From: Chitinophagaceae bacterium UBA3430
GTDB lineage: Bacteria; Bacteroidota; Bacteroidia; Chitinophagales; Chitinophagaceae
Length of the DNA: 6,390 nucleotides
Direction of reading: 5' to 3'
Assembly: GCA_002378975.1 (NCBI GenBank)
Contig: DFST01000074.1
Location: 1-6,390, forward strand
Shown here: in pieces, positions 1-6,067 of the stretch
Layout: every line of letters begins with the position of its first letter
Position numbering within the stretch: the first letter of the stretch is position 1
Made by a program: the position numbers and the translations under genes
Notes under the pieces: generated by a model
Seen by the model: the letters and a program-made list of their open reading frames with translations, nothing else
Databases searched by the model: none
What the model was told of the DNA's origin: nothing

Positions 1-869
1 TCGATGTCGGATTTATTGATCTCTTTCAATCGGGTCGGGCCGAATTTCTCTACACAGAAACTCGCCATCGCCGAGCCCACAATGATCGCGCGTTTCATAT
101 TCTCGAAGGAGATGTCGCCGGTCTTGGCCAGATAACCAATGAAACCGCCGGCAAACGTATCACCGGCCCCGGTGGGATCGAAGACATCCTCCAACGGCAG
201 TGCAGCTGAATGGAAAACTTGGTCGCCATGGAACAACAAAGCTCCGTGCTCCCCTTTCTTTATAATTAGGTATTTGGGACCCATCTGGGCAATGGCCTTG
301 GCGGCTTTCACCAATGAATACTCGCCGGTCAGCTGACGTGCCTCTTCATCGTTCACCAACAACAGGTCCACATAACGCAATACGATCTTGAGTTCATTCA
401 TGGCCGTATTCATCCAGAAATTCATGGTATCGAGTACGATCAGCTTCGGACGTTGCTTCAACTCCTGGATCACGTTGAGCTGCAAGGTGGGCATGATGTT
501 ACCCAGCATCAAAAATTCGGCACCCTGGTATCCGTCGGGAATATGCGGATCGAAATCGGCCAGCACATTCAGGTCGGTGACCAACGTATCGCGGCTATTC
601 ATGTCGTTGTGATACTTGCCGCTCCAGAAAAAGGATTTCTTATCGGTGCGCACATCTACGCCATCCAAATGAACCCCGCGGCTGCGCAGTTCTTCCATCT
701 CCGACTCCGGAAAATCATTGCCCACGATGGAGATTTGTTTGACGGGCTGCACGAAATGACTGGCTGCATACGCAACATACGTGGCGGAACCGCCAATGAT
801 CCGATCGGTCTTCCCAAAGGGAGTTTCGATCGCGTCAAAAGCCATGGTACCAACGGAGATAAGTGACAT
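1..869 (-). CDS. PfkB-family carbohydrate/nucleoside kinase (C-terminus cut by window edge)
   Basis: The reverse strand reads as one open frame of 289 codons from an ATG at 869-867 and runs off the left edge. PfkB enzymes transfer the ATP gamma-phosphate to a sugar or nucleoside hydroxyl in the cytoplasm. Visible landmarks are a Gly-rich substrate-side segment GGSATYVA (about residues 26-33), LDTMNFWM (146-153), NDEEARQLTG (173-182), KKGEHGALL (204-212) and the family signature DPTGAGDTFAGG (231-242), whose Asp237 is the expected catalytic base. Family members are usually about 300-320 residues, so probably only 15-30 are missing. The substrate cannot be told from sequence; ribokinase-like or adenosine-kinase-like are both possible. 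The gene is divergent from the paa operon and has no evident role in phenylacetate breakdown. No Shine-Dalgarno precedes the start; a TAGGTTTG element lies about 30 bases upstream. Confidence 0.9.
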   Translation of the reverse strand, partial: MSLISVGTMAFDAIETPFGKTDRIIGGSATYVAYAASHFVQPVKQISIVGNDFPESEMEELRSRGVHLDGVDVRTDKKSFFWSGKYHNDMNSRDTLVTDLNVLADFDPHIPDGYQGAEFLMLGNIMPTLQLNVIQELKQRPKLIVLDTMNFWMNTAMNELKIVLRYVDLLLVNDEEARQLTGEYSLVKAAKAIAQMGPKYLIIKKGEHGALLFHGDQVFHSAALPLEDVFDPTGAGDTFAGGFIGYLAKTGDISFENMKRAIIVGSAMASFCVEKFGPTRLKEINKSDI

Positions 870-898
870 AGATTGAATTTAGAGTTTGAAAGGCGCGG

Positions 899-906
899 CA
901 AACCTA
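899..906 (-). promoter_or_regulatory. Putative Bacteroidota -7 element for the kinase gene
   Basis: The minus strand reads TAGGTTTG here, a full match to the Bacteroidota TAnnTTTG -7 consensus. Transcription would begin near 893-895 and leave a leader of about 25 bases before the kinase ATG at 869. A TTTG that could act as the -33 element lies at 935-932, but its spacing of about 25 bases is longer than usual, so the upstream element is weak. The motif is short and rests on consensus alone. Confidence 0.45.
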
Positions 907-915
907 CATAAAAAC

Positions 916-935
916 TTTGGGCCGATCGGACCAAA
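916..935. promoter_or_regulatory. Candidate TetR-family operator: 20-bp near-perfect palindrome
   Basis: TTTGGGCCGATCGGACCAAA is an inverted repeat in which nine of ten base pairs match; the only mismatch is G921 against A930. It contains the perfect 8-bp core CCGATCGG at 922-929. It sits between the divergent kinase and tetR genes, upstream of both promoter-like elements. TetR-family dimers typically bind palindromes of about this size next to their own gene. Autoregulation of tetR-paaE is therefore likely, and an effect on the kinase is possible. The function is inferred from symmetry and position only. Confidence 0.6.
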
Positions 936-957
936 CCCATGTCCCCTCGGGGTTTCC

Positions 958-965
958 TATCTTTG
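958..965 (+). promoter_or_regulatory. Putative -7 element for the tetR-paa operon
   Basis: TATCTTTG matches TAnnTTTG and ends four bases before the tetR ATG at 970. If it is used, transcription would start at or very near the start codon, giving a leaderless or nearly leaderless message. No TTTG is visible at the expected -33 distance. A weaker alternative is AAACTTTG at 912-919 (7 of 8 matches), with TTTG at 885-888 upstream at a long 23-base spacing. That alternative overlaps the palindrome at 916-935, which would suit repression, and would leave a leader of about 45 bases. Confidence 0.35.
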
Positions 966-969
966 AATC

Positions 970-1563
970 ATGAAAAAGATCGAACGGAAAAAAGCTTCGA
1001 AGAAAGGCTTAATCCTTCAACGGGCCGCTACCATGTTCCGCGAACGCGGATTTGCCGCCTCCTCGATGCGCGACCTCGCCGAGACAGTCGGGATCGAAGC
1101 CGCCAGCCTCTACAACCACATCCGTTCCAAAAACGAAATCCTCGAGTCGATCTGCTTCGACGTGGCCAACATCTTCAATGAAAAGATCCAAGAGGTTGAA
1201 TCCGGACGCCAATCCAACATCAATAAAATTGAATCACTCTTACGCTTCCACATCGAGCAGATGGTCGATAATTACGAGAATGTAATCGTGAGCGACCGCG
1301 AATGGCGTCACCTCGACGAACCCTATCGGGCCAATTTCCAAAACCAACGCCGTACATACCGCAAACGCTTCGCCGCCATCATCGAAGACGGCATCGTAAA
1401 AGGGGAGATCCGCCGCATCGATGCTGCCACCGCCGTATTGATCATGCTCCATGCCATCAACGGCATCGAATCTTGGCACCGCAGCAAAGTAAAAATGAAC
1501 GCCGACGAATTGGCCAACAACATGATCCGCATCCTGATCGACGGATTGCGTAAACCCGCCTAA
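970..1563 (+). CDS. TetR/AcrR-family transcriptional regulator, probable repressor of the paa operon
   Basis: This 197-residue protein has the TetR plan. An N-terminal helix-turn-helix domain (about residues 14-60) contains AATMFRERGFAASSMRDLAE and then the turn and recognition helix GIEAASLYNHIRSKNEIL (41-58). An all-helical ligand-binding and dimerisation domain follows, with RRTYRKRF (127-134) and EDGIVKGEIR (139-148), features shared with TetR regulators that sense acyl-CoAs. Given the neighbours, the natural inducer may be phenylacetyl-CoA or another pathway CoA ester; that is inference, as is calling it PaaR. The ATG at 970 is chosen because it gives the usual short basic N-terminus before helix 1. 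Its stop overlaps the paaE start (TAATG, 1561-1565), so regulator and reductase are probably translationally coupled and share an mRNA. The palindrome at 916-935 is its likely binding site. Confidence 0.9.
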   Translation: MKKIERKKASKKGLILQRAATMFRERGFAASSMRDLAETVGIEAASLYNHIRSKNEILESICFDVANIFNEKIQEVESGRQSNINKIESLLRFHIEQMVDNYENVIVSDREWRHLDEPYRANFQNQRRTYRKRFAAIIEDGIVKGEIRRIDAATAVLIMLHAINGIESWHRSKVKMNADELANNMIRILIDGLRKPA

Positions 1564-2645
1564 TGTCCACCCATTTTCACTCCCTTCCGATCCGTTCCAT
1601 CCAAGCGGAGACTGCCGATTGCATCTCCCTAACCCTCGACGTACCGAATGATCTGAAAGATCAATTTCAATATCTCCCAGGACAATACCTCACCTTTCGC
1701 GCCGGTATAGATGGCGATGAAATTCGTCGCTCCTACTCCCTCTGCAGCGCGCCCCACGAAAACCGACTCACCGTCGCCATCAAAAAAATCGACGGCGGTA
1801 AATTCTCGAACTACGCGCATCGATCCTTAACACCCGGCGACCGCATCGACGTAATGCCCCCAATGGGCCACTTCCACCCCCATCTTCAGGCTTCCAACCA
1901 CAAACATTACCTGGCCATCGCCGCCGGTAGCGGAATCACCCCCGTGCTCTCCATCCTGAAAGCCGTGTTGCAAACCGAACCCGATTCCCGATTCACACTC
2001 GTATATGGGAACCGCGACCGCCAATCGATCATCTTCTTCGAAGAATTAGAAGGATGGAAGAACAAACACCTCGGCCGACTCCAACTGATTCACGTACTCA
2101 GCCGCGAGCGAACCGACAGCGCCCTCAACAAAGGACGGATCGATGCTGATAAACTAGCTCAACTGCGCTCACTGATCGATTATACAAGCGTAAACGAATG
2201 TTTCCTCTGCGGACCCGAAGCCCTGATCGAAACCGCCCGCCAAACCCTTCCAACCCTCGGCATCGATTCCAAAAACATCCATTTCGAACTCTTCACCACC
2301 GCTGCCCAACAAGCCAAACAGCAAAAAAAACAAGAGACCGTTGAGGTCCTCGGCGGACCACAAAGCACCGTCACCCTGCGGGTCGACGGTCGATCGGTCG
2401 ACGTGAACATCCCCCAAAACGGAGCGCAGACCATTCTCGATGCCGCCCTCCACCAAGGCGCCGATCTGCCCTATGCCTGCAAAGGCGGCATGTGCTGCAC
2501 CTGCAAAGCCAAACTCATCGAAGGAGAAGTCAAAATGGACGTTCGGTGGGGTCTCGAAGACGAAGAAGTCGCCCAAGGTTTCATCCTCACCTGCCAGGCC
2601 ATCCCCACCACCCAAAAACTGGTCGTGGATTTTGATGCCAAATAA
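1563..2645 (+). CDS. paaE: Phenylacetyl-CoA 1,2-epoxidase reductase subunit PaaE
   Basis: A 360-residue iron-sulfur flavoprotein that passes electrons from NAD(P)H through FAD and a [2Fe-2S] cluster to the diiron centre of PaaA. Domains in order: an FAD-binding barrel (about 1-105) with the flavin motif RSYS (56-59); a nucleotide-binding domain (about 112-235) with GSGITP (122-127) and CGPEALI (216-222); a linker rich in Gln and Lys (about 248-258); and a plant-type ferredoxin domain (about 262-360). The cluster ligands are visible as Cys306, Cys311, Cys314 and Cys344 (C-x4-C-x2-C-x29-C). The length matches E. coli PaaE (about 356). The order reductase, then ferredoxin at the C-terminus is normal for this family. 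Its place ahead of paaA differs from the E. coli paaABCDE order. It starts at an ATG overlapping the tetR stop by one base. Confidence 0.95.
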   Translation: MSTHFHSLPIRSIQAETADCISLTLDVPNDLKDQFQYLPGQYLTFRAGIDGDEIRRSYSLCSAPHENRLTVAIKKIDGGKFSNYAHRSLTPGDRIDVMPPMGHFHPHLQASNHKHYLAIAAGSGITPVLSILKAVLQTEPDSRFTLVYGNRDRQSIIFFEELEGWKNKHLGRLQLIHVLSRERTDSALNKGRIDADKLAQLRSLIDYTSVNECFLCGPEALIETARQTLPTLGIDSKNIHFELFTTAAQQAKQQKKQETVEVLGGPQSTVTLRVDGRSVDVNIPQNGAQTILDAALHQGADLPYACKGGMCCTCKAKLIEGEVKMDVRWGLEDEEVAQGFILTCQAIPTTQKLVVDFDAK

Positions 2646-2670
2646 CCCCAACGGAAGACTCCACAAAATC

Positions 2671-2686
2671 CCAAACAGCTGTTCGG
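2671..2686. promoter_or_regulatory. Palindrome upstream of paaA, possible operator
   Basis: CCAAACAGCTGTTCGG is an inverted repeat with seven of eight pairs matching and a perfect 10-bp centre, AACAGCTGTT, at 2674-2683. It has no loop and no T tract, so it does not look like a terminator. It lies directly upstream of a TAAATTTG promoter-like element, where a regulator could block or assist transcription of paaA. Its sequence is not the same as the palindrome at 916-935, so it may bind a different protein or be chance. Confidence 0.3.
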
Positions 2687-2692
2687 ATTGAT

Positions 2693-2700
2693 TAAATTTG
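2693..2700 (+). promoter_or_regulatory. Putative internal -7 promoter element for paaA
   Basis: TAAATTTG is a full match to TAnnTTTG and lies in the 73-base gap between paaE and paaA, the longest gap in the operon. Transcription would begin around 2704-2707, leaving a leader of about 12-15 bases before the ATG at 2719. No clear -33 TTTG is present. If real, paaABCD-paaG-paaI could be expressed separately from tetR-paaE. Immediately downstream, TCGGACTAA (2701-2709) resembles half of the tetR palindrome (TCGGACCAA, 926-934). Confidence 0.4.
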
Positions 2701-2718
2701 TCGGACTAAGTTCAAACC

Positions 2719-3660
2719 ATGTCCGTTCACAACCTGGAGCAACTATTCCAAGACAAGATCGACGCCGAGATCAAAATCGAGCCGCTCGACTGGATGCCGG
2801 AGGCCTACCGCAAGACCAACATCCGCCAGATCAGCCAGCATGCACACAGCGAGATCGTCGGCATGCTGCCCGAAGGCAACTGGATCTCCCGTGCACCGTC
2901 CCTCAAACGCAAAGCCATCTTACTGGCCAAAGTGCAAGACGAGGCCGGTCATGGACTCTATCTCTATTCCGCTTGCGAAACCTTGGGCATCTCCCGCGAA
3001 GAGACCATCAACGACCTGCACAGCGGTCGGGCTAAATACTCCTCCATCTTCAATTATCCCACCCTCAGCTGGGCAGACATGGGTGCCGTCGGCTGGTTGG
3101 TCGATGGAGCGGCGATCATGAATCAGGTGATGCTCACCCGCACTTCATACGGCCCCTACGCCCGCGCCCTGGTGCGCATCTGCAAAGAAGAAAGCTTTCA
3201 TCAACGTCAGGGATTTGAATCGCTGCTCGTTCTTTCGCGCGGATCTGCCGAGCAACGCGCCATGTGCCAAGATGCCATCAACCGCTGGTGGTGGCCCGCC
3301 TTGATGATGTTCGGTCCCCGCGACAGCGAAAGCACCAACAGCGACCAAAGCATGAAATGGAAGATCAAACGCAAGACCAACGATGAATTGCGCCAGCAAT
3401 TCATTGACATGTGCGTAGATCAAGTGAAATTATTGGGCATGACCCTTCCTGATCCAGACTTGAAATGGAATGCCGATCGCAATCACTACGATTTTGGCGC
3501 CATCAACTGGGATGAATTCTGGCAAGTGGTGAAAGGAAACGGCCCCTGCAACCGCGAACGCCTGCAAGCCCGCAAACAAGCATGGGAAGACGGTGTCTGG
3601 GTGCGCGAAGCCGCTGCCGCCCACGCCACCAAAAAACGCGAACGCGCCAACGCCGCCTAA
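2719..3660 (+). CDS. paaA: Phenylacetyl-CoA 1,2-epoxidase catalytic subunit PaaA
   Basis: The 313-residue diiron oxygenase subunit inserts one oxygen atom from O2 into the aromatic ring of phenylacetyl-CoA to give the 1,2-epoxide, acting in the cytoplasm with PaaC, PaaB and PaaE. Its ferritin-like four-helix fold carries the iron ligands: Glu45 (HAHSE, 41-45), Glu75 with His78 (DEAGH, 74-78) and Glu158 with His161 (EESFH, 157-161). These are the family's E, ExxH, ExxH pattern; a further acidic ligand is expected around Asp129 (VDGAAI). Length is close to E. coli PaaA (about 309). The basic, Ala-rich C-terminal tail (about 298-313) is not part of the metal site. The ATG at 2719 follows a 73-base gap with a promoter-like element and has no Shine-Dalgarno. 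The stop is in the same frame as paaB, three codons before its start. Confidence 0.96.
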   Translation: MSVHNLEQLFQDKIDAEIKIEPLDWMPEAYRKTNIRQISQHAHSEIVGMLPEGNWISRAPSLKRKAILLAKVQDEAGHGLYLYSACETLGISREETINDLHSGRAKYSSIFNYPTLSWADMGAVGWLVDGAAIMNQVMLTRTSYGPYARALVRICKEESFHQRQGFESLLVLSRGSAEQRAMCQDAINRWWWPALMMFGPRDSESTNSDQSMKWKIKRKTNDELRQQFIDMCVDQVKLLGMTLPDPDLKWNADRNHYDFGAINWDEFWQVVKGNGPCNRERLQARKQAWEDGVWVREAAAAHATKKRERANAA

Positions 3661-3669
3661 ACGAATCGC

Positions 3670-4032
3670 ATGCATACCTACATCCGCCGATTTTTTTATG
3701 GAGACATTCCCGGACAAGAATCCGGTGGTGCCCCGAACCCGCAAGGACCCAAGAACGATTGGCCCCTCTGGGAAGTCTTCATCCGAAGCAAACAAGGCCT
3801 CGATCACAAACACGTAGGCAGCTTACATGCCACCGATGCACAAATGGCCATCGAGAACGCACGCGATGTGTACACGCGTCGGCAAGAAGGCGTCAGCATC
3901 TGGGTTGTGAAGAGTCAGGATATCCACGCCTCCCAACCCGAAGAAGCCGGTGAACTCTACGATCCGGCTGCCGACAAGATCTATCGCCACCCCACTTTTT
4001 ACGATCTGCCCGACCAGATCAATCACATGTAA
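3670..4032 (+). CDS. paaB: Phenylacetyl-CoA 1,2-epoxidase subunit PaaB, with N-terminal extension
   Basis: A 120-residue small subunit of the PaaABCE monooxygenase. It has no known metal site, and in the E. coli system it is required for full activity, bridging or stabilising PaaAC. The conserved core begins at WPLWEVFIRSKQGLDHKHVG (31-50), continues through ENARDVYTRRQEG (62-74) and SIWVVK (76-81), and ends in YRHPTFYDLP (105-114) with a C-terminal NHM, as in other PaaB proteins. E. coli PaaB is about 95 residues and starts just before this core, so here roughly 25 extra residues precede it, including a Gly/Pro/Asn-rich stretch (about 14-29). ATG 3670 is the only in-frame ATG upstream of the core, because the in-frame paaA stop lies at 3658-3660. 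A run of seven T (3691-3697) falls in the extension. The stop overlaps the paaC start as TAATG. Confidence 0.94.
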   Translation: MHTYIRRFFYGDIPGQESGGAPNPQGPKNDWPLWEVFIRSKQGLDHKHVGSLHATDAQMAIENARDVYTRRQEGVSIWVVKSQDIHASQPEEAGELYDPAADKIYRHPTFYDLPDQINHM

Positions 4033-4772
4033 TGGACGTGAATCCTACAACCGAATTTGTATTACACCTGGCCGACAATGCGCTGATCCTCGGACAACGC
4101 AATGCCGAATGGTGCGGGCATGGTCCGGTACTGGAACAAGACATCGCGATCTCCAACATCTCCCTCGATCTGATCGGACAAGCCCGCAGTTTTTATCAGT
4201 ACGCCGCCGAACTACAAGGGAATGGCGCCACGGAAGACAGTCTTGCTTACTTGCGCAACGAGCGTCAATTCCGCAACTGCCTGCTGGTTGAACAACCCAA
4301 AGGCGATTGGGCCACCACCACTCTTCGTCAATTCTTTTTCAGCACCTACCAACAATTACTTTTTCAACAACTGCTATCCCACAGCGACGAACGCATCGCC
4401 GCCATCGCCGAAAAAACATTGAAAGAGGTCAACTACCACGTTCGCTGGAGCAGCGAATGGGTGATTCGTCTCGGAGACGGCACCGCCGAAAGTCATCGCC
4501 GACTCGAACAAGCCATTCAAGACCTCTGGCTTTTTACCGGAGAACTTTTTACCAGCACGCACTACGAGATCGAATCGGGTGTTGATGTGGCGCTGCTTCG
4601 ATCGAATTGGGAGGAAAAAATCCGCAGCAACTTTGAAGAAGCCAGCGCTGAAATGCCCACAAATGTTTTTGCACGCACCGGCGGAAAAACCGGACTGCAC
4701 AGCGAACATCTGGGATTCATGCTGGCCGAATTGCAATATTTACAACGCAGCTTCCCGGGCTGTGAATGGTAA
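4032..4772 (+). CDS. paaC: Phenylacetyl-CoA 1,2-epoxidase structural subunit PaaC
   Basis: A 246-residue ferritin-like partner of PaaA; the two form the heterodimeric core of the epoxidase, and PaaC is needed for assembly rather than catalysis. Recognisable family blocks are LGQRNAEWCGHGP (20-32), ISLDLIGQAR (43-52), KEVNYHVRW (131-139) and the strongly conserved C-terminal block beginning GKTGLHSEHLGFMLAE (218-233) and ending PGCEW (242-246). Length equals that of E. coli PaaC (about 248), so the gene is intact. Translation starts at an ATG that shares its A with the paaB stop codon, which suggests coupling and matched amounts of the two subunits. The paaC stop is 7 bases before the paaD ATG. 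Confidence 0.96.
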   Translation: MDVNPTTEFVLHLADNALILGQRNAEWCGHGPVLEQDIAISNISLDLIGQARSFYQYAAELQGNGATEDSLAYLRNERQFRNCLLVEQPKGDWATTTLRQFFFSTYQQLLFQQLLSHSDERIAAIAEKTLKEVNYHVRWSSEWVIRLGDGTAESHRRLEQAIQDLWLFTGELFTSTHYEIESGVDVALLRSNWEEKIRSNFEEASAEMPTNVFARTGGKTGLHSEHLGFMLAELQYLQRSFPGCEW

Positions 4773-4779
4773 CCCCATC

Positions 4780-5250
4780 ATGGTTGATACCACCCAAGCC
4801 GTCTACGAAATATTAAGTCGCATTGCCGATCCCGAGATCCCTGTGCTCACCATCCTCGATCTGGGCATCGTCCGCAACGTGGAGGTCAAGGATCAGGAAG
4901 TGATCGTCACCATTACATCGACCTATACCGGCTGTCCGGCCATGGACATGATCGCCACGCAAATCCGAATGGAATTGGCCGCTGCAGGCTATTCATCCGT
5001 GCGCATCGAACAATCGATCCGTCCCGCTTGGACCACCGATTGGATGAGCGAGGCCGGCAAAGAAAAATTAAAAGAATACGGCATTGCACCCCCCGACAAA
5101 CGATTCACGATCCCGGAAGATGGGGTAGCCTGCCCACGTTGTGGCTCGAACAACACCCGACTCGTCAGCGAATTCGGATCAACGGCCTGCAAAGCCCTTT
5201 ATCAATGCCGCGACTGTCAGGAGCCCTTTGATTTTTTCAAATGTCATTAG
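4780..5250 (+). CDS. paaD: PaaD, MIP18/DUF59-type metal-cofactor maturation protein
   Basis: A 156-residue protein of the PaaD family. The N-terminal half (about 1-85) is a MIP18/DUF59 domain with SRIADPEIPVLTILDLGIVR (13-32) and the cysteine motif TGCPAMD (50-56, Cys52). The C-terminal part is a zinc-ribbon-like segment with CPRC (118-121) and CRDC (143-146), plus Cys137. Such proteins take part in iron-sulfur assembly in other systems; PaaD is needed for epoxidase activity but is not a subunit, and a role in maturing the PaaE cluster or PaaA diiron centre is the usual proposal. The frame stays open further upstream through the end of paaC, but ATG 4780 is chosen because it starts right before the conserved domain and lies 7 bases after the paaC stop. 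Confidence 0.94.
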   Translation: MVDTTQAVYEILSRIADPEIPVLTILDLGIVRNVEVKDQEVIVTITSTYTGCPAMDMIATQIRMELAAAGYSSVRIEQSIRPAWTTDWMSEAGKEKLKEYGIAPPDKRFTIPEDGVACPRCGSNNTRLVSEFGSTACKALYQCRDCQEPFDFFKCH

Positions 5251-5287
5251 CCCGACCATTTGCCTACATTCGTAAAGACTGAATACC

Positions 5288-6061
5288 ATGTCTACCATCC
5301 TCACTGAAATACGCGGTTCACTGGCGATCCTCACCTTGAATCGCCCCGATAAATACAACGCCTTCAACCGCGAGATGGCACTGGCCTTGCAACAAGCGCT
5401 CGACCAATGCACCGATCCTTCCATTCGTGCCGTATTGATCACCGGAACAGGGAAAGCATTTTGCGCGGGACAAGATCTGGCAGAAGCCATCGACCCTGAG
5501 GGACCAGGCATGAAAAAAATATTGGCCGAACACTATAACCCAATCGTTCGCCAAATCGTTGCCCTGGAAAAACCAGTCGTTGCCGCAGTCAATGGGGTGG
5601 CCGCCGGAGCCGGTGCCAATCTGGCGCTATGTTGTGATATTACTGTGGCCTCCGAATCGACTGTCTTCATACAGGCATTTTCCAAGATCGGATTGGTGCC
5701 CGATACGGGAGGCAGTTATTTCTTGCCTCGGTTGGTCGGCCGACAAAAAGCAGCAGCCTGGATGATGCTGGGTGACAAGATCGGTGCGCGAGAAGCCGAA
5801 CAACAAGGCATGATCTATGCGGTGTATCCCGACGCTGATTTTTCAACTGCGGCGTTGAACCTGGCCGAAAAACTTTCACAGATGCCTACACAGGCATTGG
5901 CGCGCATCAAAAAGCAATTGCAACTGTCGGCCGTGCAAACACTCGAACAACAATTGCAAACGGAAGACGATCTGCAACAGGAAGCGGCCGCTACCCGTGA
6001 TTTTCAAGAGGGCGTGAATGCCTTTTTGGAAAAGCGCAATCCAATTTTCGAAGGAAAATAA
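5288..6061 (+). CDS. paaG: Enoyl-CoA hydratase/isomerase family, probable 1,2-epoxyphenylacetyl-CoA isomerase PaaG
   Basis: A 257-residue crotonase-fold enzyme. PaaG converts ring-1,2-epoxyphenylacetyl-CoA to the seven-membered oxepin-CoA and can act later as a double-bond isomerase. Oxyanion-hole segments are FCAGQDL (58-64) and VNGVAAGAGANLAL (101-114). Asp139 in GLVPDTGG (135-142) lies where E. coli PaaG has its catalytic Asp136, whereas the two glutamates of true hydratases (Glu144 and Glu164 in rat crotonase) appear to be replaced by Asn111 and Phe131 in my by-eye alignment. The stretch ending DPEGPGM (69-75), the FSKIGLVPD segment and the C-terminal EGVNAFLEKRNPIFEGK also resemble PaaG (262 residues in E. 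coli) more than PaaF. The 37-base gap after paaD has no clear promoter or terminator and no Shine-Dalgarno. PaaF remains the less likely alternative. Confidence 0.88.
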   Translation: MSTILTEIRGSLAILTLNRPDKYNAFNREMALALQQALDQCTDPSIRAVLITGTGKAFCAGQDLAEAIDPEGPGMKKILAEHYNPIVRQIVALEKPVVAAVNGVAAGAGANLALCCDITVASESTVFIQAFSKIGLVPDTGGSYFLPRLVGRQKAAAWMMLGDKIGAREAEQQGMIYAVYPDADFSTAALNLAEKLSQMPTQALARIKKQLQLSAVQTLEQQLQTEDDLQQEAAATRDFQEGVNAFLEKRNPIFEGK

Positions 6062-6067
6062 ATTACC

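Noticed and set aside
453..866. Plus-strand open frame of 137 codons over the kinase
   Set aside because: The reverse strand encodes a clear PfkB kinase with the DPTGAGD signature. The plus-strand frame is a shadow with no family resemblance.
2169..2666. Long open frame on the minus strand (165 codons) opposite the 3' half of paaE
   Set aside because: It lies entirely opposite the conserved NAD-binding and ferredoxin domains of paaE. Its Gly/Phe-rich translation has no recognisable motif and is explained by the codon pattern of paaE.
2674..2683. AACAGCTGTT as a transcription terminator after paaE
   Set aside because: The symmetric sequence has no loop and no following T tract, so it cannot form a standard intrinsic terminator; a protein-binding site is more plausible.
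4579..4779. Upstream start for paaD inside paaC, adding 67 residues
   Set aside because: The added part overlaps conserved paaC coding sequence and has no PaaD-like features. The domain begins at the ATG at 4780, which has normal operon spacing.
5251..5287. Separate promoter before paaG (TACATTCG at about 5268-5275)
   Set aside because: It matches TAnnTTTG at only seven of eight positions, has no upstream -33 element at a sensible distance, and the gap is only 37 bases; cotranscription with paaD is simpler.
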